Notes: generated by a model not told the origin, from the sequence alone. Shown: positions 32,157 to 41,206, counted from the stretch's first letter. The stretch: 64,000 nucleotides of DNA from an uncultured Oscillibacter sp. (GCA_910585245.1 CAJUCO010000009.1:5962-69961); one strand, 5' to 3'. Numbers and translations are program-made.

Positions 32157-32375
32157 ATGAAAAAGCGTTTCAAGCTCACCGATTTGGACTGCGCCAACTG
32201 CGCCGCGAAAATGGAAGAGGCCATCAAAAAAGTTGACGGGGTACACGATGCCACCGTCAGCTTCATGGCCCAGAAAATGACCGTGGACGCCGACGACGCC
32301 CGGTTTGACGAGATCATGAAGGAAATTGTGGCGGTTTGCAAAAAGGTGGAGCCTGACTGCGTCATCAACCTTTGA
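32157..32375 (+). CDS. Heavy-metal-associated (HMA) domain chaperone
   Basis: A 72-residue stand-alone ferredoxin-like HMA domain with metal site LDCANCAAKM (residues 9-18). CAGGAGGAAG lies upstream of the ATG. The P-type ATPase of this locus lacks an N-terminal HMA domain, so this protein probably supplies that function separately, as described for split CadA-type systems. Confidence 0.88.
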   Translation: MKKRFKLTDLDCANCAAKMEEAIKKVDGVHDATVSFMAQKMTVDADDARFDEIMKEIVAVCKKVEPDCVINL

Positions 32376-32983
32376 GCACCTTTTGGGACCGCTGGGCCCG
32401 GTTTTATGACTGCACCCAATGGAGCAACCGGCGGGCCAACGCCGCCGCTGCGGCTCGGACGGCGGAGTGGATTCCCGCCGGGGCCAGGGTGCTGGACTGC
32501 GCCGCCGGAACGGGGCTCTTTTCCCTGGTGGCGGCGGAGCGGGCGGGCGTTGTCCTCTGCACAGACCTGTCGGAGGCCATGCTGGAGCAGGCGAAGCGGA
32601 AGGCGCGCCGCCGGGGGCTGACCAACCTGGACTTTGCCCGCCGGGACCTGACCGCCCTGCCGGACCCGGACGGCGCCTTTGACGCGGTAATCGCCGCCAA
32701 CGTACTCCACCTGCTCCCGGAGTCGGAAGAGGCGGTCCGGGAGCTTTGGCGGGTGACCGCCCCAGGCGGGCGGCTTCTTCTGCCCACCTATCTTCAGGGA
32801 AAGACGGGAGCGGCCTATGGGGCGGTGATTAAAATCTATCAAGGCGTGGGCTTTCACTACGAGCACGCTTTCACTCCCGAAACCTACCGGGCCTTTCTGG
32901 AGCGCCTAGGGCTGGGCCGGGTGACGGTGGAGGTGGTCCCCGGCCGTCTGCCCGTAGGGCTGGCGATGTTGCGCAGGCCATAG
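32372..32983 (+). CDS. Class I SAM-dependent methyltransferase
   Basis: A 203-residue enzyme. SAM motif I is VLDCAAGTGLFSLVA (about 40-54), motif II is CTDLSEAML and the post-motif is FDAVIAANVLHLL. It resembles UbiE/COQ5-type methyltransferases. The start TTG overlaps the HMA stop codon (TTGA) with no Shine-Dalgarno site, so it depends on translational coupling. Being locked between a metal chaperone and a metal ATPase suggests a role in metal or metalloid handling, but the substrate is unknown. Confidence 0.82.
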   Translation: MSTFWDRWARFYDCTQWSNRRANAAAAARTAEWIPAGARVLDCAAGTGLFSLVAAERAGVVLCTDLSEAMLEQAKRKARRRGLTNLDFARRDLTALPDPDGAFDAVIAANVLHLLPESEEAVRELWRVTAPGGRLLLPTYLQGKTGAAYGAVIKIYQGVGFHYEHAFTPETYRAFLERLGLGRVTVEVVPGRLPVGLAMLRRP

Positions 32984-33011
32984 CCTGCCGGCGGTCCCTA
33001 TTGAATTGCAC

Positions 33012-33090
33012 AAAAAAGTAAGCTCCCCGCCCTAACGAAGCATAGGGAGCCTACCGGCACAGCACAGGCAGCATGGCCACCTTCTATGTT
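33012..33090 (-). ncRNA. Candidate small RNA opposite the metal operon
   Basis: On the minus strand a full promoter (33125-33097) is followed about 7 nt later by an approximately 79-nt stretch that ends in a terminator: stem AGGCTCCC/GGGGAGCTT (33019-33052), then ACTTTTTT. It carries a 7-codon ORF (ATG 33074 to TAG 33051, MLPVLCR) preceded by AAGGTGG, so it may be a leader-peptide RNA. No gene follows on that strand for over 1 kb. Confidence 0.5.
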
Positions 33091-33096
33091 GCCTCC

Positions 33097-33125
33097 AGTA
33101 TAGCAGACCCAAACGAGAAAATCAA
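33097..33125 (-). promoter_or_regulatory. Promoter of the candidate small RNA
   Basis: Minus strand TTGATT (33125-33120), 17 bp, TATACT (33102-33097). Confidence 0.65.
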
Positions 33126-33160
33126 GCGGAAAACCCCGCGTCTTTAAGGAGGCGTTTCCC

Positions 33161-35083
33161 ATGAACAACCTCACCCGCAAACAGCGAAAAATGCTGTATC
33201 GAATTTTGGCGGCGGCAGTGCTGCTGGTTGCCGTCAAGCTGCTGCCCAATCTGTACCTGCCACCCCGGTGGATGGAAATTCTGCTGTACCTGGTTCCCTA
33301 CGCCGTCATCGGCTGGGACGTTCTTTGGAAGGCCGTCCGCAACATCTTAAACGGCCAGGTCTTTGACGAGAACTTCCTCATGGCCCTGGCAACCGTCGGG
33401 GCCTTTGCCACCGGGGAGTACGCCGAGGCCGTCTTCGTCATGCTCTTCTACCAAACCGGCGAGCTCTTCCAGGATTACGCCGTGGGCAAGTCCCGCGAGT
33501 CCATCGCCGCCCTGATGGATATTCGGCCCGACGTTGCCAATTTAGAGAACGAGGACGGCTCTTTGGAAGAGGTGGACCCGGAGGATGTGGAGGTGGGCTC
33601 CGTCGTTGTGGTGAAGCCCGGCGAGCGGGTTCCCCTGGACGGCGAGGTTTTGGAGGGCGTCTCCGCCCTGGACACCGCCGCCCTCACCGGCGAGTCCGTG
33701 CCAAGGGACGTGGGGCCTGGGGATGCGGTGATTAGCGGCTGCGTGAACCAGTCCGGGCTGCTGCGGGTCAAAGTCACCAAGCCCTGCGAAGAGTCCACCG
33801 TGTCCAAAATCCTGGACCTGGTGGAGAACGCCGGGGAGAAAAAGGCTCCCAGCGAGAACTTCATTACCCGGTTCGCCCGGTACTATACCCCCGGCGTGGT
33901 TCTGGCCGCCACGGCGTTGTTCCTCCTGCCCACCGTCGCTCTGGCGCTGCTTCCGCCCTCCGTCCAGCCCGCTTTCCTGGCGGGGACGGACTGGACCGGC
34001 TGGCTCCACCGGGCGTTGATCTTCCTGGTGATCTCCTGCCCCTGCGCCCTGGTAATTTCTGTGCCCCTGAGTTTCTTTGGGGGCATCGGCGGAGCAAGCA
34101 AGTGCGGCATTCTGGTGAAGGGAAGCAACTATTTGGAGACCCTGGCCAAGACCGAGACAGTGGTGTTTGACAAGACGGGCACCCTGACTCAGGGGAGCTT
34201 CACCGTAACCGCCCTGCACCCCGCCCCCGGCGTCACGGAGGACGCCTTGCTGGAGGCGGCGGCCCTGGCGGAGAGCTGGTCCAGCCATCCCATCTCCGTC
34301 TCCCTCCGCAAGGCCTGGGGGAGGGACATCGACCCCAACCGGGTGACGGACGTGGAGGAAATCGCCGGACACGGCGTCACTGCCAAGGTGGACGGAAGGG
34401 CCGTCTCCGCCGGCAACAGCCGCCTGATGGAAAAAGAGGGAGTCCAGTGGGAGCCCTGCGACCTGCCGGGGACCATCGTCCACGTGACCGTGGAAGGGCG
34501 TTACGCCGGACACATTCTCATCTCCGACCTGCCCAAGCCGGAGGCCAAGACCCTGGTGGAGGGCCTCAAGGCGGCGGGAGTGAAACGGACTGTTATGCTC
34601 ACCGGCGACACCGAGGCCACCGCCAAGGCCGTGGCCCGGGACCTGGGACTGGACGAGTACCACGCCCAACTCCTTCCGGCGGACAAGGTGGAGCGGGTGG
34701 AGTCCCTGCTTGCGAAGAAATCCCCCGGCGCGGCCCTGGCCTTTGTGGGGGACGGAATTAACGACGCGCCGGTCCTCACCCGGGCGGACATTGGCATCGC
34801 CATGGGGGCCCTGGGCTCCGACGCCGCCATTGAGGCCGCCGACGTGGTACTGATGGACGACAACCCGGCGAAAATCGCCGCCGCTATGCGCATCTCCCGG
34901 AAGACATTGCGGATTGTCAAGCAGAACATCTGGTTTGCCCTGGGGGTCAAGGGCGCGGTGCTGCTGTTGGGGGCCTTTGGCGTCGCCACCATGTGGGAGG
35001 CGGTGTTCGCCGATGTGGGCGTGGCCTTCATCGCGATTTTGAACGCTATGCGCTGCCTCCATGTGGATGAGTTTAAGAGGTGA
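33161..35083 (+). CDS. Zn/Cd/Pb-exporting P1B-type ATPase (ZntA/CadA type)
   Basis: A 640-residue membrane ATPase. It has N-terminal membrane helices, the actuator TGES (about 188), the ion motif SCPCAL in membrane helix 6 (about 294), the phosphorylation site DKTGTLT (about 337) and GDGINDAP (about 530). The last helix contains MWEAVFADVGVAFIAILNA, whose Asp is typical of the Zn/Cd/Pb subgroup. An N-terminal HMA domain is missing and is encoded separately at 32157-32375. AAGGAGG lies upstream. It belongs to the CadC-like operon, about 177 nt after the methyltransferase. Confidence 0.93.
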   Translation: MNNLTRKQRKMLYRILAAAVLLVAVKLLPNLYLPPRWMEILLYLVPYAVIGWDVLWKAVRNILNGQVFDENFLMALATVGAFATGEYAEAVFVMLFYQTGELFQDYAVGKSRESIAALMDIRPDVANLENEDGSLEEVDPEDVEVGSVVVVKPGERVPLDGEVLEGVSALDTAALTGESVPRDVGPGDAVISGCVNQSGLLRVKVTKPCEESTVSKILDLVENAGEKKAPSENFITRFARYYTPGVVLAATALFLLPTVALALLPPSVQPAFLAGTDWTGWLHRALIFLVISCPCALVISVPLSFFGGIGGASKCGILVKGSNYLETLAKTETVVFDKTGTLTQGSFTVTALHPAPGVTEDALLEAAALAESWSSHPISVSLRKAWGRDIDPNRVTDVEEIAGHGVTAKVDGRAVSAGNSRLMEKEGVQWEPCDLPGTIVHVTVEGRYAGHILISDLPKPEAKTLVEGLKAAGVKRTVMLTGDTEATAKAVARDLGLDEYHAQLLPADKVERVESLLAKKSPGAALAFVGDGINDAPVLTRADIGIAMGALGSDAAIEAADVVLMDDNPAKIAAAMRISRKTLRIVKQNIWFALGVKGAVLLLGAFGVATMWEAVFADVGVAFIAILNAMRCLHVDEFKR

Positions 35084-35089
35084 ACGAAA

Positions 35090-35117
35090 GAGCCGGACGG
35101 AAATTTCCGTCCGGCTC
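35090..35117 (+). terminator. Terminator after the metal ATPase
   Basis: Perfect palindrome GAGCCGGACGGAAA/TTTCCGTCCGGCTC, adjoining repeat copy D. Confidence 0.65.
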
Positions 35118-35118
35118 A

Positions 35119-35270
35119 CAGGCTGTCAAACAAGTATGTTTGACAGCCTGAGCAAGTTTTCAAAACCTTTGAAAACTTATGATTAAAAACGAAAGGAACC
35201 CTTCCTGGGTTCCTCTCGTAACTCTCCTCCTTCCCGTCGGGGATGGTTTTTACGGTTTTTCGACACTCTG
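35119..35270. repeat. Intergenic repeat family, copy D (inverted orientation)
   Basis: The reverse-orientation relative of copy C. It shows a CAGGCTGTCAAAC/GTTTGACAGCCTG hairpin at one end, TTTTCAAAACC, GGAACCC/GGGTTCC, CCTTCCCGTCGGGG and finally GTTTTTCGACACTCTG. Together with the flanking terminators it fills 35084-35391. Confidence 0.75.
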
Positions 35271-35271
35271 C

Positions 35272-35299
35272 AACTCCGCCCTTTTGGGGCGGAGTTTTT
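35272..35299. terminator. Terminator
   Basis: AACTCCGCCC/GGGCGGAGTT stem followed by T5 on the plus strand. Confidence 0.75.
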
Positions 35300-35391
35300 C
35301 GCAAGTGGGACAAAATTTTCTGCCTCATTGACTTACCCGCCTTATCACATAGCGGGCGTTCGGACCGGCCCCGCACAGAAAATGATGGCTG

Positions 35392-36288
35392 TCAATTCTC
35401 CTGAAAATACTGCCGGGTGGTCTCGGCGTCGGCGGCGATCTGGGCCCGGAGGGTGTCCAGGGAGTCGAAGCGGATCTCATCCCGCAGGTGCCTGTAGAAT
35501 TCCAGGCGCAAAGTCTGTCCGTACAAATCCCCTTGGAAATCCAGAAGACACGCCTCCACCGTCACGTCGATTCCGCGGTTCACGGTGGGCCGGGTGCCCA
35601 CGTTGGTGACGGCGGGACAGCTGGTCCCGTCGGCAAAGTATACCCGCGTCACATAGACCCCGTAGCTGGGAACCAGCACGTGGGGCGGGACCGGCAGGTT
35701 TGCCGTGGGAAACAGCCGGGTGGAACCAAGACCTTGTCCGTGGCCCACGGTTCCCGTCAAGGTGTGGGGATGGCCCAGGAAGAGGTTGGCCCGTTCCACC
35801 TGCCCCATCTCCACCAGGCGGCGGATGTAGGTGGAGCTGACGGTGACGCCCCCCAGTTCCACCTTGGGAATGATGTCGCAGCCCAAGTTTAAAGCGGCGC
35901 ATTTTTCCTTTAAAAGCTCCGGCGTACCCTGGTTCTTGTGGCCGAAGCGGTGGTCGTGACCCGCCACCAGGTGGACGGCGTGCCAGCGGCCCACCAAGAG
36001 TTTTGTGACAAAGTCCTCCCAACTGGTGGTCATCATCTCTTGGTCAAAGGGGGCTAGAATGACATCCTGGATGCCATAGAGCCGCTGGACCAGCTCCCGG
36101 CGATCCTCCGGGGAGTTGATCAGGGGGCAGGGGACGCCGGTGACCACCTCCTTGGGCGGGCGGTCGAAGGTAAAGACGGCAGGGGTGCAGCCCCGTCGGG
36201 CGGCCTCCTCCACTGTTCGGCGCAGGAGGGCGGCATGACCCAGATGGACTCCGTCAAAGAAGCCCAAGGCAATGACACGTTCTTTCAT
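35392..36288 (-). CDS. ribF: Bifunctional riboflavin kinase / FAD synthetase
   Basis: A 298-residue enzyme. The N-terminal FAD synthetase nucleotidyl-transferase domain has ALGFFDGVHLGH (residues 6-17) and VSSTYIRRLV (about 155). The C-terminal riboflavin kinase domain has RLFPTANL, VGTRPTVN and EACLLDF. It makes FMN and FAD. ATG 36288 has GGAG 6 nt upstream; a TTG at 36300 would overlap truB. It is the last gene of the rimP-ribF cluster and begins 1 nt after the truB stop. Confidence 0.95.
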   Translation of the reverse strand: MKERVIALGFFDGVHLGHAALLRRTVEEAARRGCTPAVFTFDRPPKEVVTGVPCPLINSPEDRRELVQRLYGIQDVILAPFDQEMMTTSWEDFVTKLLVGRWHAVHLVAGHDHRFGHKNQGTPELLKEKCAALNLGCDIIPKVELGGVTVSSTYIRRLVEMGQVERANLFLGHPHTLTGTVGHGQGLGSTRLFPTANLPVPPHVLVPSYGVYVTRVYFADGTSCPAVTNVGTRPTVNRGIDVTVEACLLDFQGDLYGQTLRLEFYRHLRDEIRFDSLDTLRAQIAADAETTRQYFQEN

Positions 36289-36289
36289 A

Positions 36290-37156
36290 TTACGCTCCAA
36301 AAAAATTCTTGATGGAAGTCAGAGTTTCGGACTCCGCTTGGGAGAGGCAGAGAAACGCCCCCTCCAGCCCGTAGAGCCGGTAAGTACCGTCTGCCGTTCC
36401 CGGTAGAGAGATGGGATTGCCGCAGCGGACCCGCTTTTCCTGGCCGGGAGAGCGGACCGTCAGGGCAGGGTATTGGGCAAAGAGCCCGTCCAGGGGACGA
36501 AGCAGGGCCTCTCCTTGGGCCTGGACGTCTTCTATGGTGACGGCGTCCTCCAGGGTAAAGCCCGCCGCCATGGTCCGGCGGAGGCTGTACAGCGTTCCGC
36601 CGCAGCCCAGGCGTTGCCCGATGTCGTGACAGAGAGTTCGAATGTAGGTACCCTTGGAACAAAGGCAGCGGAGGCGGTAGTCTGTGGCGTTTTCCGCCGC
36701 CAGCAGCTCCAGCTGATGGATGGTGACGGGGCGGGACTTGCGCGCCACCTCTTTTCCGCGTCTGGCTAACTCGTAGAGCTTTTTTCCCTGGACCTTGACG
36801 GCGGAGTACATGGGAGGAATCTGCGAAATCTCCCCCCGGAACATGGCCAGGGCGGCTTCCAGATCCTCCCGGCCCACGGTTACGGGGTGGGTTTCCAAAA
36901 CCGCGCCGGTGATATCCTGGGTGTCGGTGACAAGGCCGAGGCGAAGGCCGGCGGCGTACTCCTTCCTCCCGTTTTCCGCGAACTCCACGGCCCGTGTCGC
37001 CCGCCCCACGAAGACCGGCAAAACGCCGGTAGCCATGGGGTCCAGCGTGCCGCCGTGGCCCACCCGCTTTTCGTGGAGAATGCCCCGGATCTTGGCGCAC
37101 ACATCCATGGAGGTCCACCCGGCGGGCTTGTCAATGATGAGGATACCGTTGGGCAT
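36290..37156 (-). CDS. truB: tRNA pseudouridine-55 synthase
   Basis: A 288-residue enzyme forming Psi55 in tRNA T loops. The catalytic-Asp motif is VGHGGTLDPMATGVLPV (about 32-48), with KGTYIRTLCHDIG at about 170. ATG 37156 has GGGAGG 8 nt upstream. It lies 16 nt downstream of nrnA in the translation-factor operon. Confidence 0.95.
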   Translation of the reverse strand: MPNGILIIDKPAGWTSMDVCAKIRGILHEKRVGHGGTLDPMATGVLPVFVGRATRAVEFAENGRKEYAAGLRLGLVTDTQDITGAVLETHPVTVGREDLEAALAMFRGEISQIPPMYSAVKVQGKKLYELARRGKEVARKSRPVTIHQLELLAAENATDYRLRCLCSKGTYIRTLCHDIGQRLGCGGTLYSLRRTMAAGFTLEDAVTIEDVQAQGEALLRPLDGLFAQYPALTVRSPGQEKRVRCGNPISLPGTADGTYRLYGLEGAFLCLSQAESETLTSIKNFFGA

Positions 37157-37172
37157 GGGGCAGCCCTCCCAA

Positions 37173-38135
37173 TTAAAGAGTGAAGTCCGGGACCACCTGG
37201 GCGATGGCCTCCAGCATTTGCCCCTTTGCCTGGGCAAAGGGAGCCTCTACAGTGCACCCGGCCGCTGCCGCGTGGCCGCCTCCGCCCAGAAGGGCGCAGG
37301 CCTTCGTGGCGTTGACCCGGGGGCCGGTGCGAAGGGAGAATTTCCACACGCCGGGGCGGAGCTCCCGCATGGTGACAGCACAATCCACGCCCTGAATTTG
37401 TCCCCCCAGGGCGGAGAGGTCCTCTGCGTCGGACTCCGTGGCCTGGACCGACTCCATCAGAGACAGAGGGACGGATAAAACGGCCACCCGGCCGTGGTCG
37501 TGGTACTCGGCTCCGCCCAGCATGGCGGCCTCCAGAGCCAGACGTTTCCGGCTCTTGGTGCGGAAAAAGGTCTTGTTCACCGCCTGAAAGTCAATGCCGG
37601 TGCGAAGCAGGGCGGAGGCCACGGCGTGGGTGTGGGCGGTGGTGTTGCTGTAGGCAAAACAGCCGCAATCCGTGGAAACCGCCACATAGAGAGGCAGGGC
37701 CATCTCGGCGGTAATGGGACCCAGGGCGGCCAGAATGTCATAGATGATTTCCCCGGTGGCGGCGGCGGAGGGGCGGAGGTAATGTTCTTTGCCAAAGCCC
37801 TCAAAAGAGGGGTGGTGGTCGATGGCCAGGTCCACCCGGTCCACGTAAGGTTTGGCGTTTTCCGGGAAGAGGGAGGTGGAGGCGATGTCCGTGGAGATCA
37901 CCCGCTCCGGATGAAAGCCCTCCGGGGCCTCGTAGGGGAGGAAATAGGGGGCGGTGGCGTCCGTCAGTTCCGGGTTGGGGAGGAGATAGGCCGTCTTCCC
38001 CAGGGCCCGGAGCCCCGCACAAAGGGCGGCGGCGGAGCCCACGGTGTCCCCGTCGGGACGGACGTGGGTGAGAATCAACGTGTTGTCAAAGGATCGAAGC
38101 CGCTCTGCGACCTGGTGTATGGTGAGCATGGTCAT
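37173..38135 (-). CDS. nrnA: DHH-family oligoribonuclease / pAp phosphatase
   Basis: A 320-residue protein. The DHH domain has HVRPDGDTVGS (about 24-34), STDIA and AIDHHPSF (about 109), and the C-terminal DHHA1 domain has GGGGHAAAAGC. NrnA degrades short RNA oligomers and dephosphorylates pAp. Its start overlaps the rbfA stop by 4 bp. Confidence 0.92.
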   Translation of the reverse strand: MTMLTIHQVAERLRSFDNTLILTHVRPDGDTVGSAAALCAGLRALGKTAYLLPNPELTDATAPYFLPYEAPEGFHPERVISTDIASTSLFPENAKPYVDRVDLAIDHHPSFEGFGKEHYLRPSAAATGEIIYDILAALGPITAEMALPLYVAVSTDCGCFAYSNTTAHTHAVASALLRTGIDFQAVNKTFFRTKSRKRLALEAAMLGGAEYHDHGRVAVLSVPLSLMESVQATESDAEDLSALGGQIQGVDCAVTMRELRPGVWKFSLRTGPRVNATKACALLGGGGHAAAAGCTVEAPFAQAKGQMLEAIAQVVPDFTL

Positions 38136-38503
38136 TCCTCCTCCGGCTGATTCCGGGCGGCGTCCTTTTCCTCCTCGTTGCGCAGTAGCTCCAGAATGTG
38201 AGCCCCGTGCTGAATGGAGTCGTCGCCGATGAATTGGAGCTCCGGCGTGTAGCGGAGTTGGAGAGCGTGTCCCAGTTCCCGGCGGAGAAAGCCTGCGGCG
38301 GACTTGAGACCCTTCAAGACGTCTTTTTCCCGGTCCTTGTCCAGGACGCTGATATAAATACGGGCATATCGCAGGTCGTTAGTGGTGTCCACGTAGGTGA
38401 TGGAGACCATCCCGGAAACTCGGGGGTCCTTCAAATTTCGGAGCTGGGATGACAGCTCCCGCTGGATTTCGTCGTTGATGCGGTTGATGCGGTTTGAGGC
38501 CAT
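38132..38503 (-). CDS. rbfA: Ribosome-binding factor A
   Basis: A 123-residue KH-like 30S maturation factor with RINRINDEIQRELSSQL at the N-terminus, DPRVSGMVSITYVDTTNDL and a YTPELQFIGDDS end. ATG 38503 has GGAG 7 nt upstream. The 261-nt gap to infB contains a perfect GC hairpin (about 38731-38756) and no gene. Confidence 0.95.
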   Translation of the reverse strand: MASNRINRINDEIQRELSSQLRNLKDPRVSGMVSITYVDTTNDLRYARIYISVLDKDREKDVLKGLKSAAGFLRRELGHALQLRYTPELQFIGDDSIQHGAHILELLRNEEEKDAARNQPEEE

Positions 38504-38764
38504 AGGCGTTCTCCTTTTTCCCCATGGCGGGGGTTTGTACTTGCCCTGACGGGCAGAGGCGCGTCCAGGTGAAGGGCAAATCCGGAAAGGTGCTCCGCAG
38601 GCAATTAGCGGTGCCCGAGCCCGCCGGCTCCTTTTCACTGCCCATTCCCCGGCGGACCCTCTTTCAGGGGGCGCTGCTTCTTGGAAGAAGTTTATAGGGC
38701 GCGCCTTTAAAATTTGTCTGGAAGGCACAGGGGCGGCGGCATCGCCGCCGCCCCTATTTTGCGC

Positions 38765-41206
38765 TTACTGGGGGATTTCCTCCATGGTATAGCCTTCCAC
38801 AATATCGCCCTCTTTGATATCGTTGAATTTTTCAATGGTCAGGCCGCACTCGTAGCCGCTGGCCACTTCCTTCGCCGCGTCCTTGAATCGCTGGAGGGAA
38901 CCCAGCACGCCCTCGTGAATGACGATGCCGTCCCGGACCAGGCGGATGGAGCAGTTGCGGACGATCTTGCCGTCCTGGACGTAGCAGCCCGCCACGGTGC
39001 CCACGCCGGAGACCTTGTAGGTCTGGCGGACCTCCGCGTGACCCAGCAGAGCCTCCCGGTACTTGGGGGCCAACATACCCTTCATGGCGGCAGTGATTTC
39101 GTCAATGCAGTCGTAGATAACCCGGTACATCCGCATATCCACGTTCTGCCGCACCGCGCCATCCCGGGCCGCCGCGTCCGGCCGGACATTGAATCCCACG
39201 ATGATGGCGCCGGAGGAGGAGGCCAACATCACGTCGGACTCGTTCACCGCGCCCACGCCGCCGTGGATGACCCGGACGTTTACTTCCTCGTTGGAGAGCT
39301 TTTCCAAAGATGCCTTCACGGCCTCCACGCTGCCCTGGACGTCGGCCTTGACAATGAGTGCCAGCTCCTTGCGCTCGCCGGCCTGGATCTGGTCGAACAG
39401 GTTCTCCAGGCTGACCTTCTGCACGGGGGCGGCGGCTTTTGCCCGCTCCTCGGCCTTGCGCTGTTCCACCAGCTCCCGGGCCATCCGCTCGTCGCTGACG
39501 GCGAAGAAGGGACTTCCGGCGGTGGGGGCCTCGCTGAGGCCCGCGATCTCCACGGGGACGGAGGGACCCGCCTCCGTGAGGCGGCCGCCCTTGTAGTCCA
39601 GCATGGTGCGGACCCGGCCCACGGCGGTGCCCGCGATGATGATGTCCCCCTGCTTCAAGGTGCCGTTTTGGACCAGCAGAGTCGCCACGGGGCCCCGGCC
39701 CTTGTCAAGCCTCGCTTCGATGACGGTGCCCTGGCCCGCCCGGTTGGGGTTGGCCTTCAGCTCCGCCATTTCGGCGGTGAGGGTTACCATCTCCAAAAGG
39801 TTGTCGATGCCGATGTTTTTCTTGGCGGAGATTTTGCAGCAGATGGTCTCGCCGCCCCAGTCCTCCGGAACCAGACCGTGCTCCGTCAGCTGCTGCATGA
39901 CCTTGTCCGGGTTGGCGTTTTCTTTGTCAATTTTGTTTACCGCCACCACGATGGGGATGTTGGCCGCTTTCGCGTGGCTGATGGATTCAATGGTCTGGGG
40001 CATAATGCCGTCGTCCGCCGCCACCATCAAAATGGCGATATCCGTCACCATGGCGCCCCGGGCCCGCATGGAGGTGAACGCCTCGTGGCCCGGCGTGTCC
40101 AGGAAGGTGATGGGTTTGCCGTTCACCTGGACCTGATAGGCGCCGATGTGCTGGGTGATGCCGCCGGCCTCGCCGGAGGCCACGGAGGTATCTCGGATGG
40201 TATCCAAAAGAGAGGTCTTGCCATGGTCCACGTGACCCATGACCACCACCACGGGGGCCCGGGGAATCAGATCCTCGGCCTTGTCCTCGGAGATGTCGAT
40301 GAGCTTTTCCTCAATGGTGACCACGACTTCCCGCTCCACCTTGCAGCCCATTTCCTCGGCGATAAAGGCGGCGGTGTCGTAGTCGATCATCTGGGGCAAA
40401 GAGGCCATGATGCCGTTTTTCATCAGGGCCTTGACCACCTCCGCGCCGGTTTTCTTCATCCGGCTGGCAAGCTCTCCCACGGAAATCTCATTGGGAATCT
40501 GGACCTTGACGGGGGCCTTCTTGGCAATCTCCAGTTGGAGACGGCGCATTTTCTCCGCCTCGTCCTGGCGGCGCTTGTTGGAAAACACGGGGCCGCCCCG
40601 GCGCTGCTGCCGGCCCTGGACCTTCTCCCGGCCGGAGCGCTGCTGGCGCTGCATCCGCTCGCCCTGTTGGCCCCCCAGGGTTTCCAAGCGCTCATCGTAC
40701 TTGGCCAGGTTCACGTCGCCGCCCTTCCGGGTGTCTACGATCTTCTTCTGGGGCACCCGGCTGACAGGCTTTTGAACCGGCTGTTGGCCCTGCTGCTGGG
40801 GGGCGGGTTTACCACCCTGAGGCTGCCTGGAGGGCTGGTCCTGGACGGGGGGCTGCTGAGCGGCGGGGGGCTGGGTATGCGGAGCCTGCGGACTCCGCTG
40901 CCCCTGCTGGGAGGCGGGTTTTCTGGGGGGCTGCTGGCTCTGCCCGGCGGGCTTGGAGGATTGCACGGCCTCCTGAGCCGGAGCGGGCTGCGCCTCCTGA
41001 TAGGTCTCCTGGAAGATAACCTGCATATCGGAGACGGGATGATCCTGAGTCAGCCGGTCGAAGATGATGGAGAGTTCCCGGTCCGTCAGCACCTGCATAT
41101 GGTTCTTCGGAGCGGAGCCGTACTTGGTCAGGATCTCCGTAATGGTTTTGGTGGGCAGGCCGAAGTCTTTTGCCACCTCGTGAACTCTGTATTTTTCAAT
41201 AGCCAA
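38765..41206 (-). CDS. infB: Translation initiation factor IF-2
   Basis: An 813-residue GTPase. The N-terminal IF2_N helix domain (residues 1-50) is followed by a Gln/Pro-rich linker (about 65-150). The G domain has GHVDHGKT (about 328), DTPGHE and NKID. Domains II-IV end in the C-terminal fMet-tRNA-binding region. It delivers initiator tRNA to the 30S subunit. The start is unusual: TTG 41206 with GAGGTG 6 nt upstream fits best; GTG 41215 lies inside that Shine-Dalgarno site and has none of its own. Confidence 0.95.
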   Translation of the reverse strand: MAIEKYRVHEVAKDFGLPTKTITEILTKYGSAPKNHMQVLTDRELSIIFDRLTQDHPVSDMQVIFQETYQEAQPAPAQEAVQSSKPAGQSQQPPRKPASQQGQRSPQAPHTQPPAAQQPPVQDQPSRQPQGGKPAPQQQGQQPVQKPVSRVPQKKIVDTRKGGDVNLAKYDERLETLGGQQGERMQRQQRSGREKVQGRQQRRGGPVFSNKRRQDEAEKMRRLQLEIAKKAPVKVQIPNEISVGELASRMKKTGAEVVKALMKNGIMASLPQMIDYDTAAFIAEEMGCKVEREVVVTIEEKLIDISEDKAEDLIPRAPVVVVMGHVDHGKTSLLDTIRDTSVASGEAGGITQHIGAYQVQVNGKPITFLDTPGHEAFTSMRARGAMVTDIAILMVAADDGIMPQTIESISHAKAANIPIVVAVNKIDKENANPDKVMQQLTEHGLVPEDWGGETICCKISAKKNIGIDNLLEMVTLTAEMAELKANPNRAGQGTVIEARLDKGRGPVATLLVQNGTLKQGDIIIAGTAVGRVRTMLDYKGGRLTEAGPSVPVEIAGLSEAPTAGSPFFAVSDERMARELVEQRKAEERAKAAAPVQKVSLENLFDQIQAGERKELALIVKADVQGSVEAVKASLEKLSNEEVNVRVIHGGVGAVNESDVMLASSSGAIIVGFNVRPDAAARDGAVRQNVDMRMYRVIYDCIDEITAAMKGMLAPKYREALLGHAEVRQTYKVSGVGTVAGCYVQDGKIVRNCSIRLVRDGIVIHEGVLGSLQRFKDAAKEVASGYECGLTIEKFNDIKEGDIVEGYTMEEIPQ

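Noticed and set aside
33012..33100. NiCo (czcD-type) riboswitch controlling the ATPase
   Set aside because: On the plus strand only a loose ACAGGCAGC similarity exists. The terminator and promoter point to the minus strand, away from the ATPase.
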